NCBI GenBank assembly: GCA_029976025.1
Contig: JARKNX010000218.1
Coordinates: 1 to 38,219 of the forward strand
From: Aggregatilineales bacterium
GTDB taxonomy: Bacteria; Chloroflexota; Anaerolineae; Aggregatilineales; Ch27
Length of the DNA: 38,219 nucleotides
Reading direction: 5' to 3'
The position numbers and the translations under genes are program-made. Each line of letters starts with the position of its first letter. Position 1 is the first letter of the stretch. Under the pieces are notes generated by a model. It saw only the letters and a program-made list of their open reading frames with translations, was not told where the DNA came from and searched no databases. Of this stretch, positions 9,106-16,788 are shown in pieces.

Positions 9106-9141
9106 CAGGAGCAATCTGTATTCGCACATAAGCTGCTCCTG
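9106..9141 (-). other. Inverted repeat in the dprA 5' leader
   Basis: CAGGAGCA at 9106-9113 and TGCTCCTG at 9134-9141 form an 8-bp stem with a 20-nt loop inside the predicted dprA leader. No T run follows, so it is not a plain terminator. Confidence 0.4.
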
Positions 9142-9159
9142 CCCCTATGACGGAGAATC

Positions 9160-9188
9160 AGCATAGCAGGCGCGATATAGACTGTCAA
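9160..9188 (-). promoter_or_regulatory. Sigma-70-type promoter for dprA-manC-topA
   Basis: Minus strand: TTGACA (9183-9188), 17-nt spacer, TATGCT (9160-9165). The leader to the dprA TTG would be about 70 nt. Confidence 0.8.
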
Positions 9189-9207
9189 GACATGTTTGAG
9201 ACGGGTG

Positions 9208-9783
9208 TCAGTCGGGCAGCAGGCCGGGCAAGGGGGTGATCGTAATCCGTTTCTGCTCCAGATCGATATCCTGCACGACCTCGGGAATGTCCGGGATCAG
9301 AACCTCACCTCGCGTCCCACCGGTGACGACGAAGACATCATTGGCGCCGGTCTCCAGCACATCGCTGACCCGGCCCAGGGTCTCTCCCTGGTCGGTTACA
9401 ACGACGGCACCGATGATCTCAAAGAGGTAGTACTCACCCTCTTCCAGCGGCACGGCGTTATCCAGAGCCACCATGAGAAACTGGTCACGGTAACGCTCGG
9501 CGTCTTCCCGGGTGGTGATTCCTTCCAGCCTGATCAGAACTGCGCCGCGGTGACGCCGCACCCCGCTTAACGTGAAGGCGGTAGCGCCAGACGCATCATA
9601 CGGATCGCGACCAATATAGACCTGCTCAAGATCCGAGATGCGCTCGGGGTACGCGGTCACGATCTGGACGTTTATTTCGCCGCGGACGCCATGAGGGCGC
9701 GCGATACGGCCCAGGATCAAAAAGGAAGGCACGGAGGCGGGCGTCTGGCCCGCCTCATGAGATGGCTGAGCGGAGGCAGGCAT
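9208..9783 (-). CDS. rimM: Ribosome maturation factor RimM
   Basis: RimM binds S19 and helps assemble the 30S head. The N-terminal barrel is marked by LGRIARPHGVRGEINV, followed by the second, PRC-type barrel (GEYYLFEIIGAVVVTDQGETLGRVSDV and ending in VLIPDIPEVVQDID). The frame runs upstream into khpA, but the ATG at 9783 lies just 4 nt after the khpA stop codon, giving a 191-residue protein of usual length. Translation is probably coupled to khpA. The family's usual downstream neighbours trmD and rplS are absent. Confidence 0.93.
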   Translation of the reverse strand: MPASAQPSHEAGQTPASVPSFLILGRIARPHGVRGEINVQIVTAYPERISDLEQVYIGRDPYDASGATAFTLSGVRRHRGAVLIRLEGITTREDAERYRDQFLMVALDNAVPLEEGEYYLFEIIGAVVVTDQGETLGRVSDVLETGANDVFVVTGGTRGEVLIPDIPEVVQDIDLEQKRITITPLPGLLPD

Positions 9784-9787
9784 GGGC

Positions 9788-10015
9788 TTAGATGATTTCC
9801 AGGGTGACGCGCTTGCCCTGCTTCGTAGACAGGACGCGCAGCAATGTGCGCAGCGCATTCGCCACACGCCCATTGCGGCCGATGACGCGGCCCATATCTT
9901 CAGGGGCTACATGCAGCTCCAGCATAACAGCGTTGCCGGTCACGATTTCTGATACGGAAACCTGTGAAGGGTCTTCGACCAGCGACTTGGCTACGTATTC
10001 CACCAGTTCTTTCAC
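9788..10015 (-). CDS. khpA: KH-domain RNA-binding protein KhpA
   Basis: A 75-residue single KH-domain protein (YlqC/KhpA family) that binds RNA and in Gram-positives partners with KhpB. The KH signature VIGRNGRVANALRTLL is at about 44-59 and carries the GxxG loop as GRNG. It lies between rpsP and rimM, its conserved place in many bacteria. The 107-nt gap to rpsP contains no clear promoter or terminator. Confidence 0.92.
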   Translation of the reverse strand: MKELVEYVAKSLVEDPSQVSVSEIVTGNAVMLELHVAPEDMGRVIGRNGRVANALRTLLRVLSTKQGKRVTLEII

Positions 10016-10122
10016 GGTGTCGCTCCTGTGCCTGCACGCCGGCAGTTCCGCAAGGGAGCAGCGCCGGCTGCAAAACCAAACAGACCTGGCGCGGCCAGGT
10101 CGAATATCTTCAGGAAAGCAGA

Positions 10123-10509
10123 TTACTCAGCGTCGGCAACCGGTGCCTGGGCCTTTTTGGGCTTCGGCGCATACCGGGTCTTCGGGCTGATCTGGCGGGC
10201 AGAGGCGGCGGCTTCTGCTTCGGCGACCAGCGTTTCGACGCTTTCACCCTGGCGCAGCCGGCCAAAACGATCGAGCGTGCCGGACTGGGTCAGGAGGTAG
10301 TTGACGGTTTCGCTGGGCTGAGCGCCCACGCCCAGCCAGTACAGCACGCGGGCCTCTTCAAGTTCAATGGTGGCTGGCTCGGTGCGCGGGTTATAGAACC
10401 CGACCGCCTCCAGGAAGCCACCGTCGCGCGGGCTGCGCGAATCGGCGACGACAATACGATAGGCAGGCTGCCTCTTTGAACCAACACGACGTAGACGAAT
10501 GCGAACCAT
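10123..10509 (-). CDS. rpsP: 30S ribosomal protein S16
   Basis: S16 is a 30S assembly protein. The start MVRIRLRRVGSKRQPAYRIVVADSRSPRDG is canonical; the open frame extends upstream into ffh, but only the ATG at 10509 gives the family N-terminus. The protein has 128 residues: about 85 of conserved core and then a 40-residue tail rich in Ala, Lys and Pro, longer than many S16 proteins. It lies 34 nt after ffh and belongs to the same operon. Confidence 0.95.
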   Translation of the reverse strand: MVRIRLRRVGSKRQPAYRIVVADSRSPRDGGFLEAVGFYNPRTEPATIELEEARVLYWLGVGAQPSETVNYLLTQSGTLDRFGRLRQGESVETLVAEAEAAASARQISPKTRYAPKPKKAQAPVADAE

Positions 10510-10543
10510 CTTTGTGTGACCTTGCTCCTTATATTCGGCTGCG

Positions 10544-11866
10544 CTACCCGAACATGCCGGGGATTTTGGGCAGCCGCCCTTTGCCAATTTGCTGCATCAT
10601 GTTCTGCATCTGCCGGAACTGCTTCAACAGCATGTTCACATCTTGAACGGTGGTGCCGCTGCCCTGAGCGACCCGGCGCTTACGGCTGGCGTTCAGGAGG
10701 CGCGGATCGCGGCGTTCCCGGGCGGTCATCGAATTGATGATGGCCTCGATCTTCTTGAACTGCAATTCCGCTTCTGACATATCCACATCTTTGGTCAGCC
10801 GCCCTACGCCCGGGATCATGTCCAGGAGTTGGCCGATCGGGCCGAGGCGCTTTACCTGCTGCATTTGCTGCCGGAAGTCCTCCAGGGTGAACTCGTTGCG
10901 CAACATCTTGCGCTGGAGCTTCTCAGCTTCGCGGGCATCGAACGTCTGCTCAGCCTTTTCGATCAGGCTGAGGATGTCGCCCATACCCAGGATGCGCGAC
11001 GCCAGGCGATCCGGATGGAACACCTCCAGCGCGTCGAGCTTTTCCCCGGTCGCCAGGAACTTGATCGGCACGCCGGTTACCGCGCGCATGGAGATTGCTG
11101 CCCCACCGCGCGCGTCGCCATCGACCTTGGTCAGGACCAGGCCGGTGATGTCAAGCTGCGTGTCGAAGCCCTCGGCGATCCGCACGGCTTCCTGGCCGGT
11201 CATAGCGTCGGCAACCAGCAGAATCTCCGCCGGGTCGGCCAGCGCTTTGATAGCGGCCAGCTCAGCCATCATCGACTCGTCGATCTGCAAACGACCGGCG
11301 GTGTCAACGATGACCACGGAGGCGTCGGCATCTCTGGCGGCCTGCAAACCGTGCCGGACGATCTCCGGCGGCGCGACCGTGATGCCTTCTTCCCAGTAGG
11401 GGACGCTGATCTGTTTGGCCAGGGTGACCAACTGATCCACCGCTGCTGGACGGTAGGTGTCAGCGGCAATCAGATAGGGTCGCTTGTTTTGCCGTCGCAG
11501 GTGCAGGGCCAGTTTGGCGGCGGTTGTGGTCTTGCCGGAACCCTGCAACCCGACCATCATGATCACGCGAGGAGAAGGGCCGCTGAGATTCAGCCGCCCG
11601 GCCTCGCCAAGGGTGGCGATCAACTCCTCATGGACGATTTTGACTACCTGCTGCGCCGGATTGAGGTTCTTGGTGACCTCCGCTCCGACTGCGCGGGCCT
11701 TGACCCGGGCGATGAAGTCCTTTGCCACCTTCAGGTTGACATCGGCTTCCAGCAGGGCCATGCGGACTTCTCGCATCGCCTTATCAACATCGTCCTCGGT
11801 CAGCTTACCGCGACCGGCAAGCTGGTCGAAAACCTCCTGAAGTCTTTCGGTCAGGCTCTCAAACAT
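10544..11866 (-). CDS. ffh: Signal recognition particle protein Ffh
   Basis: GTPase that binds 4.5S RNA and signal sequences and delivers ribosomes to FtsY. The N domain spans about 1-90 and the G domain about 95-295, with P loop GLQGSGKTT at 106-114, DTYRPAA, DTAGRLQ and TKVDGDARGG. The methionine-rich M domain occupies about 300-440 and contains GMGDILSLIEKAE, the RNA-binding segment around GSGTTVQDVNMLLKQF, and the end KIPGMFG. The 440-residue length is typical. It is the first gene of the operon. Confidence 0.97.
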   Translation of the reverse strand: MFESLTERLQEVFDQLAGRGKLTEDDVDKAMREVRMALLEADVNLKVAKDFIARVKARAVGAEVTKNLNPAQQVVKIVHEELIATLGEAGRLNLSGPSPRVIMMVGLQGSGKTTTAAKLALHLRRQNKRPYLIAADTYRPAAVDQLVTLAKQISVPYWEEGITVAPPEIVRHGLQAARDADASVVIVDTAGRLQIDESMMAELAAIKALADPAEILLVADAMTGQEAVRIAEGFDTQLDITGLVLTKVDGDARGGAAISMRAVTGVPIKFLATGEKLDALEVFHPDRLASRILGMGDILSLIEKAEQTFDAREAEKLQRKMLRNEFTLEDFRQQMQQVKRLGPIGQLLDMIPGVGRLTKDVDMSEAELQFKKIEAIINSMTARERRDPRLLNASRKRRVAQGSGTTVQDVNMLLKQFRQMQNMMQQIGKGRLPKIPGMFG

Positions 11867-11895
11867 GCGACGTATTCCCTCTGGGCCAGACGGGG

Positions 11896-11924
11896 ATTGT
11901 AGTGGATAGCCGGTTGTTCGTCAA
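11896..11924 (-). promoter_or_regulatory. Sigma-70-type promoter for ffh-rpsP-khpA-rimM
   Basis: Minus strand: TTGACG (11919-11924), 17-nt spacer, TACAAT (11896-11901). The leader to the ffh ATG is about 23 nt. Confidence 0.82.
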
Positions 11925-11992
11925 GGTTAGTTGTTGCGCCTGGATTGCCGCCCGCGGCGGAGGATGAGCCTGGTGAAATCCCCCTTTTTTGT

Positions 11993-11998
11993 TATGAT
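11993..11998 (+). promoter_or_regulatory. Candidate -10 box of the LCP gene (possibly leaderless)
   Basis: TATGAT ends only 8 nt before the ATG at 12007 and no SD is visible. TGGTGA at 11971-11976 is a weak -35 at 16-nt spacing. If used, the transcript would start at or next to the start codon. Confidence 0.35.
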
Positions 11999-12006
11999 GA
12001 GCCGCT

Positions 12007-12957
12007 ATGACGAACCCATTTGAACTGCCTTATTCCCCTCCTCTACGGCCTGTCCAGCAGCGGCGTCGGCGCTCTGGCTCCTGTCAGAGTGGCTGTTTGT
12101 GGCTCTTGCTGGGCGGCCTGATTGCCCTGAGCATCCCCATTTTTCTGGTTGGCCTGGGGTTGATGCTCTACTTCCTCTTCCCCCCGGGACCGCAAAACGT
12201 TGTCCTGATGGGGTTGGACGCGCGCCCCGGTGAGGGGTTCACTGCCCGCACCGACTCGATCATGATCGCCGGGGTACAGCCAGACAGCCTGGACTTCAGC
12301 CTGCTGTCGATCCCGCGCGATCTGTTCATCAACACGCCCGGCTACGGTATGCAGCGCGTCAATACTGTGAATGTGCTGGGGGAGATGGAAGCCGCCGGGC
12401 GAGGAGGCTCGCTGCTACAGGAAACACTGGCTAACAGCCTGGGTATCAGGATTGATGGCTACGTCCGGATCAACTTCGATGCGTTTGTCAATTTTGTGGA
12501 TGCGCTGGGCGGCATCGATGTCGATGTTCCCGGCACAATTGTTGACTATGAATATCCTACCGAGGACTATGGCACGACGACAATTCGCTTTGAGGCCGGC
12601 TGGCAGCATATGACCGGGGAACAGGCGCTGGCGTATGCCCGCACCCGCCACGCTGACGACGATTACCGGCGGGCGGAGCGCCAGCAGCAGGTAGTAATGG
12701 GCAGCGCCAGAGCTGCGCTGAATCCGCTCAACTGGCTCCGCCTGCCAGGCGCAATCGCCATATTCATGCAATCTGTAGATTCCAACCTGACTCTGGGCGA
12801 CTTCCTGCGGATGACCCCCCCTGTGCTTTTCGATGCTCTGACCGATAGCATCGACCACCGGGTGATCGATCGCGATGTTATCACGCTGTCACCGGAGGGG
12901 TATGCGGTGCCTGATTATGCTGCGCTGGCTCCGTGGATTGACGCCCATTTGAAGTGA
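12007..12957 (+). CDS. LytR-CpsA-Psr (LCP) family cell-wall glycopolymer ligase
   Basis: LCP proteins transfer lipid-linked glycopolymers to peptidoglycan or related acceptors outside the membrane. A short basic N-terminus is followed by one membrane helix (about 37-60), then the LCP domain: VVLMGLDARPGEGFTARTDSIM, SIPRDLFI, GYVRINFDAFVNFVDALGGIDVDVP, and the Arg/Asp-rich signature ALAYARTRHADDDYRRAERQQQV. These contain the arginines and aspartates that bind the pyrophosphate and metal in the family. The length of 316 is usual. It is divergent from ffh and ends 2 nt from the convergent gene. Confidence 0.93.
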   Translation: MTNPFELPYSPPLRPVQQRRRRSGSCQSGCLWLLLGGLIALSIPIFLVGLGLMLYFLFPPGPQNVVLMGLDARPGEGFTARTDSIMIAGVQPDSLDFSLLSIPRDLFINTPGYGMQRVNTVNVLGEMEAAGRGGSLLQETLANSLGIRIDGYVRINFDAFVNFVDALGGIDVDVPGTIVDYEYPTEDYGTTTIRFEAGWQHMTGEQALAYARTRHADDDYRRAERQQQVVMGSARAALNPLNWLRLPGAIAIFMQSVDSNLTLGDFLRMTPPVLFDALTDSIDHRVIDRDVITLSPEGYAVPDYAALAPWIDAHLK

Positions 12958-12959
12958 GA

Positions 12960-13379
12960 TCAGCGCAGTTCGGCGTGCAGCTTTTCGTAAGCGCCGTCCC
13001 ACTGCTTCGACGACCGGGTGACGCGCGTCACCTTAATATCCGAAAAGCGCGGCAGTAACTTCATCATCAGGTCGGGCAGGCCGTCCCAGTGATCGGTACG
13101 GATCAGGTTTTCAATCTGCGCCGCGGCGTTGCCCACCCAACCCCACCGCTGGCGGAGCTGCTCCGCCTTCATCCAGTAGTCGCGCTTTTCCCAGACTGCA
13201 GCTGAATCTTCAATGCCCTGTTCAATTTCGCGGAGGCTGAAGACCAGACAGGCGGCCATGTCTTTGGCTTCTTCATCAATGGCTGTCTTCTGGCTGAGAT
13301 GTCGCAGCACCTCAGCACAGGTGCGCATCAGGCGATTGCGGGTTTTACCGGTACTATCGGGGTTAATTACACGGCCCAT
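12960..13379 (-). CDS. Conserved-looking hypothetical helical protein
   Basis: A 139-residue protein that I do not recognise. It is mainly alpha-helical and charged, Trp-rich in the middle (DYWMKAEQLRQRWGWVG), with no signal peptide or membrane helix, so cytoplasmic. An open frame continues upstream, but the ATG at 13379 is preceded by AAGGA about 9 nt upstream and gives a compact soluble protein. TATACT at 13398-13403 on the minus strand is a possible -10 box. Confidence 0.55.
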   Translation of the reverse strand: MGRVINPDSTGKTRNRLMRTCAEVLRHLSQKTAIDEEAKDMAACLVFSLREIEQGIEDSAAVWEKRDYWMKAEQLRQRWGWVGNAAAQIENLIRTDHWDGLPDLMMKLLPRFSDIKVTRVTRSSKQWDGAYEKLHAELR

Positions 13380-13548
13380 ACGATATACATTCCTTACAGT
13401 ATAAAGGAGTCTAATGTATATGACGTTACCTGTCCGTCTGGCCACTGTCAAGGCTGAGGATCTGGCAAGAATGACAATCGAAGGTGCGCGGTCTGCTGCG
13501 GGGTCGTCTCTCTGTCTACGAGTCCGGCTGCGCCGTGAAATATGAAAC

Positions 13549-13576
13549 AAAAAGCCTGCCAGGGCGGCAGGCTTTT
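13549..13576 (-). terminator. Rho-independent terminator of the pilin gene
   Basis: AAAAAGCCTGCC and GGCAGGCTTTTT flank a 5-nt loop 21 nt after the pilin stop codon. Confidence 0.9.
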
Positions 13577-13597
13577 TGCGGTACTGCAGTGTAAACC

Positions 13598-13744
13598 TTA
13601 CAGCGCGTTGACGATGTTGCTGAAAATGTTGCCGATAGCCGGGCCGAGCAGGGCGAGGATGACAATCACGACGACGGCAACCAGCACCAGAATGAGAGCG
13701 TACTCGACAAGACCCTGACCTTCTTCACGCGGTAGGTACAACAT
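13598..13744 (-). CDS. Flp/Fap-type type IVb pilin
   Basis: A 48-residue protein: MLYLPREEG, then QGLVEYALILVLVAVVVIVI and a short tail ending in IFSNIVNAL. It matches the Flp pilin pattern: a short charged leader ending in Gly, Glu at mature position +5 followed by Tyr +6, then a hydrophobic helix. Prepilin peptidase would cut after Gly9 to leave 39 residues. AGGAGG lies about 9 nt before the ATG. The gene has its own promoter and terminator, implying a monocistronic and probably abundant transcript. No tad assembly genes (cpaF, tadB, tadC, prepilin peptidase) are in the window, so they must lie elsewhere. Confidence 0.88.
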   Translation of the reverse strand: MLYLPREEGQGLVEYALILVLVAVVVIVILALLGPAIGNIFSNIVNAL

Positions 13745-13790
13745 GTTGAAAATTCCTCCTAGATGATTTGGATATAGCGCCCTTGATTAG

Positions 13791-13807
13791 GCTAACCATA
13801 AGTTAGC
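13791..13807. promoter_or_regulatory. Inverted repeat over the pilin -10 region (possible operator)
   Basis: GCTAAC, 5-nt centre CATAA, GTTAGC. It overlaps the -10 box and the probable start point of the pilin promoter, a position typical of repressor sites. No regulator is identified. Confidence 0.4.
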
Positions 13808-13828
13808 ACAGCTTGGAATCTTCGTCAA
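13800..13828 (-). promoter_or_regulatory. Promoter of the Flp pilin gene
   Basis: Minus strand: TTGACG (13823-13828), 17-nt spacer, TAACTT (13800-13805). The leader is about 50 nt. The DNA just upstream (about 13842-13905) is unusually AT-rich and may act as an UP element. Confidence 0.65.
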
Positions 13829-14025
13829 CGGCCAGACGACCTTTTTTATATAAAATTTATGTTTAAGTGTGATCGTGAACTTTCGGCAATTAATTCTTCA
13901 TTCTTTTGCGATTGGCCTCCTCATTCCTTGATGCTGCCTGCTCTATAGCAAGGGGGAGGGCCGCATGTTACAATGCCCGCCGAGGTTATCCCGATAGAGA
14001 GCTTGAAAGCAGAGTCGGAGACGTG

Positions 14026-15117
14026 ATGGCAGGTGCGGATCAGGCAGGGGATTGCCCGGTTATCATGGTCGTGGATGATGACTGGATGAACCGGGAGGTC
14101 CTGCAGGCGTATCTGGAGGCAGACGGGTGTTGTGTCATCCTGGCGCATGACGGCTCTGAGGCGTTGCGCCTGGTGGCGGAGACACCGCCGGACCTGGTCC
14201 TGCTGGACATCAATATGCCCGGCATGAGCGGTTATGAAGTGTGTGCCCGCCTCAAAAATGATGAACGGACGCAGTTCATCCCGGTGGTGATGGTGACAGC
14301 CCTGGAGGCGGAGCAGGACCGCATCAGGGCGATTCAGGCGGGGGCTGATGATTTCCTGACCAAGCCTTTCAATTCCCTGCTGATGCGGACGCGCGTCCGC
14401 AGCCTGCTGTGTATCAAGCAGCTTCATGATGAGCTGGAGAGCCGCAATAATCTCCTGCGGCGGGTGCTGAACCGGTACGTGAATGAGGATATCGTGGAAA
14501 CTATCCTCGTCGATCCGGATCGTTACCTGAAGCTGGGGGGTGAGACCTCGACGGTGACCGTATTTTTTGCCGATATCCGGGGGTTTACGGCGTTTGCCGA
14601 GCGCAAACCCGCCCATGAAGTCCTGCACATTCTCAACCGTATCTTCGGCGCTTTGACAGAAGTAATCTTCGAGCATCACGGGACGCTGGACAAATACATT
14701 GGCGATGAGCTGATGGCCTTCTACGGCGCGCCGGTCCCTACCGGCGATGACCCCTTGAATGCCCTGCACACTGCTCTGCAGATGCAGACCGTATTCCGCC
14801 AGGTTTGCGCTGAGATCGCATACCCCGGCGTGGAAAGGCTTGGGCTGGGCATCGGGCTGCACAGCGGTGAGGCGGCGGTGGGGAATGTCGGCTCAGAGCG
14901 GATGATGAGCTACACCGTAATCGGCGATGTCGTGAACACGGCGCGCCGCATTCAACAGGCTGCCGAAAGCGGCGCTATCCTGCTCAGCGAGGCGACTTTC
15001 CGGTTGGCCGAATCGCAGATTGAAGCCGAACGCCTGTCGGCCCGGATGTTCTCCGGCAAAAGCGAGCCTATCGTAGTCTACCGGCTGACCGGGATCAGGC
15101 CGAAACTGTCGGGGTGA
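14026..15117 (+). CDS. Response regulator fused to class III nucleotide cyclase
   Basis: A 363-residue one-protein signal relay: receiver domain, linker helix, adenylate/guanylate cyclase catalytic domain. In the receiver, the acidic pocket is at DDD 17-19, the phosphoacceptor is Asp61 (LLDINMPGMSG), Thr91 follows, and Lys113 is in TKPF. In the cyclase domain the metal-binding aspartates are Asp183 (FFADIRGF) and Asp227 (YIGDELMAFYG); IGDVVNTARR supplies Asp301, Asn304 and Arg308. Asp301 suggests ATP rather than GTP as substrate. All catalytic positions seem intact. The open frame extends upstream, but ATG 14026 has GGAG 5 nt before it and starts just before the receiver. No partner histidine kinase is nearby. 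Confidence 0.92.
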   Translation: MAGADQAGDCPVIMVVDDDWMNREVLQAYLEADGCCVILAHDGSEALRLVAETPPDLVLLDINMPGMSGYEVCARLKNDERTQFIPVVMVTALEAEQDRIRAIQAGADDFLTKPFNSLLMRTRVRSLLCIKQLHDELESRNNLLRRVLNRYVNEDIVETILVDPDRYLKLGGETSTVTVFFADIRGFTAFAERKPAHEVLHILNRIFGALTEVIFEHHGTLDKYIGDELMAFYGAPVPTGDDPLNALHTALQMQTVFRQVCAEIAYPGVERLGLGIGLHSGEAAVGNVGSERMMSYTVIGDVVNTARRIQQAAESGAILLSEATFRLAESQIEAERLSARMFSGKSEPIVVYRLTGIRPKLSG

Positions 15118-15243
15118 ACAGGACATCAGCAGGTGTGCGTAGGGCAACCGTGGCGCGCGCGTCAAGCGATTGCTAGAAACCTGCCTGTACAATCCAGAGG
15201 CAGGGAGTGTCACAAAATACCGTTATTGTGATTGAGGTCTGCT

Positions 15244-15864
15244 GTGTCATCTCGCCGTTTCGGATGGTCTGGCCCACCGGCGTGGCTGGTGATTTTTGTC
15301 GCGGCTTTGCTGGTGTTCGGCGCCTACTTCGTCTGGAATGGGGTGCGGAGCTATCTGTCCGGCTCCTTCACAGCGATTGGACAGGCTACCAGACAGGTGG
15401 AGGCCACCGCTACGGCGGGCGTCCTGCCGACCTCCGACTCGCGTTTCACGCCCCCTCCTACGCGCACCCCGATCCCGGAATGTCAGGATTTTGTGGTGAT
15501 TGTGCCAGAAGCGATTGTGCGCCAGTGCCCGAGCCGCAACTGCCCGGTTATGGAGACAAGACGCCAGGCCGAATCTATATGTGTGCTCCAGCGCGACCCG
15601 GCCAATGACGAATGGTTTGCGGTAGACCTGGACGATAGCCCATTCTTTGTGACAATAGGCTATATGCACGAGAGTCTGCTCCGGGCGGTGAACCCGACTC
15701 CTACACCGACCCGGACGGGCACGCCCATCCCCACTGTCACCGACTTTCCTTCAAACACTCCGTTGCCCACTCCTCTGCCGTCGCGCCCTTCTGATTCGCC
15801 TGTTCCTCCTACGCTGACGCCTACTCCCACGGCTTCCCCGACTCTTCCCCTGGTCTCCGGCTGA
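15244..15864 (+). CDS. Membrane-anchored SH3-like protein with Pro/Thr-rich tail
   Basis: I read the start as GTG 15244, with GAGG 6 nt upstream. The protein has about 206 residues. One N-terminal membrane helix (about 12-32) is followed by a linker, then a region with VVIVPEAIVRQCPSRNCPVM and EWFAVDLDD that resembles a bacterial SH3 (SH3b) fold, with four cysteines. The last 55 residues are a low-complexity Pro/Thr/Ser tail (PTPTPTRTGTPIPT), common in extracellular proteins of Chloroflexota. The SH3-like part is expected outside the cell, possibly binding wall or glycan. The gene follows the cyclase by 126 nt and precedes the cyclophilin. Confidence 0.65.
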   Translation: MSSRRFGWSGPPAWLVIFVAALLVFGAYFVWNGVRSYLSGSFTAIGQATRQVEATATAGVLPTSDSRFTPPPTRTPIPECQDFVVIVPEAIVRQCPSRNCPVMETRRQAESICVLQRDPANDEWFAVDLDDSPFFVTIGYMHESLLRAVNPTPTPTRTGTPIPTVTDFPSNTPLPTPLPSRPSDSPVPPTLTPTPTASPTLPLVSG

Positions 15865-15944
15865 TGATCGGGGGCTGCTCCCTTGCGCTGCCGCCCCGCA
15901 GCCGTCACAATTCGCAGTAGCGACTTCATGCGAGGAGGCGCGGG

Positions 15945-16601
15945 ATGAGATGGCGAATTCTGGGCCTGGCGATGGGACTGGCACTGTTGACAGCGTGTGC
16001 AGGGCCGTCGCGGGGCACCTACCTGGGCGAACTGGCGGTTATTCGCACAGCCGATGGCGAGTTCGTGTGCGCGCCGACCGGGAATGAGCCAACTCGTTTC
16101 GACCAGCCTGAAGAGGTTATCGACCCCGATAAGAATTACCTGGCGATTATCACTATGGCTGATGGACAGGAGATCGTGATAGCCCTCTTCACACAGGACG
16201 CTCCGATCACAGTTAACAGCTTTGTGTTTCTGGCCTGTCAGGGCTTCTTTGATGACATCACCTTTCACCGGGTGATTCCGGGGTTTGTGGCTCAGAGCGG
16301 CGATCCCAGCGCTTCCGGGCGGGGCGACGCCGGCTATACGCTCGCAGATGAATACCTGAACGGCCATGTTTTCGATCGTCCGGGCATGGTGGCTATGGCT
16401 AACATAGGCAGGCCTCAATCGGCGGGCAGCCAGTTTTTTATCACCTACAACCCGATCCTGGAGCTGAACGGAGCGTACACAATCTTCGGTGAGGTGGTTG
16501 AAGGCATGGCCGTTGTTGATGCGCTGACACCGCGCGACCCTGACACCGCCCTGCAACCCGGCGATGTTATTCGCAGCATCCGCATCATGGAGATTCCGTG
16601 A
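15945..16601 (+). CDS. Cyclophilin-type peptidyl-prolyl isomerase, lipoprotein
   Basis: Catalyses cis-trans isomerisation at proline in exported proteins. The signal peptide ends in the lipobox LLTAC, giving lipidated Cys18, so it is anchored outside the membrane. The cyclophilin core (about 60-215) shows the catalytic FHRVIPGFVAQSGDP, then GMVAMAN, SAGSQFFITY and YTIFGEVVEGM. The catalytic Arg and Gln and the SQFF segment are present. GAGGAGG precedes the ATG. It lies among surface-protein genes and could help fold the Pro-rich or SH3-repeat proteins next to it; that link is inferred. Confidence 0.92.
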   Translation: MRWRILGLAMGLALLTACAGPSRGTYLGELAVIRTADGEFVCAPTGNEPTRFDQPEEVIDPDKNYLAIITMADGQEIVIALFTQDAPITVNSFVFLACQGFFDDITFHRVIPGFVAQSGDPSASGRGDAGYTLADEYLNGHVFDRPGMVAMANIGRPQSAGSQFFITYNPILELNGAYTIFGEVVEGMAVVDALTPRDPDTALQPGDVIRSIRIMEIP

Positions 16602-16724
16602 CGGGGTGGAATCGTCACCCTGAATTCAGAGGAGCGGGGCAGGGGTGGCGGGATAACCAGGGAGTATTTCTGGCTTTTAAGGTCAGAACGCGGTTTGAAT
16701 CGAGGGCCGGAGTGGACTTCGCAT

Positions 16725-16753
16725 TTGCGCATATCCCCCGGTCCGTATAGGAT
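16725..16753 (+). promoter_or_regulatory. Candidate promoter of the SH3-repeat gene
   Basis: TTGCGC (16725-16730), 17-nt spacer, TAGGAT (16748-16753), about 35 nt before the preferred ATG. Both hexamers are imperfect. Confidence 0.4.
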
Positions 16754-16788
16754 GAATGGTGATAACCGGGCTAGGGAGAGAGGAAGCC

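Noticed and set aside
13414-13545. Small plus-strand frame of 43 codons beginning MYMTLPVRLA, with AGGAG 4 nt upstream.
   Set aside because: SD spacing is short, the protein resembles nothing I know, it is Arg-rich as shadow frames often are, and it lies in the upstream region of an opposing gene. It could be real, but there is not enough support.
15180-15204. Inverted repeat CCTGCCT/AGGCAGG before the SH3-like membrane protein gene, considered as a terminator.
   Set aside because: There is no T run after it and a TACAAT lies in its loop without a matching -35, so neither terminator nor promoter is convincing.
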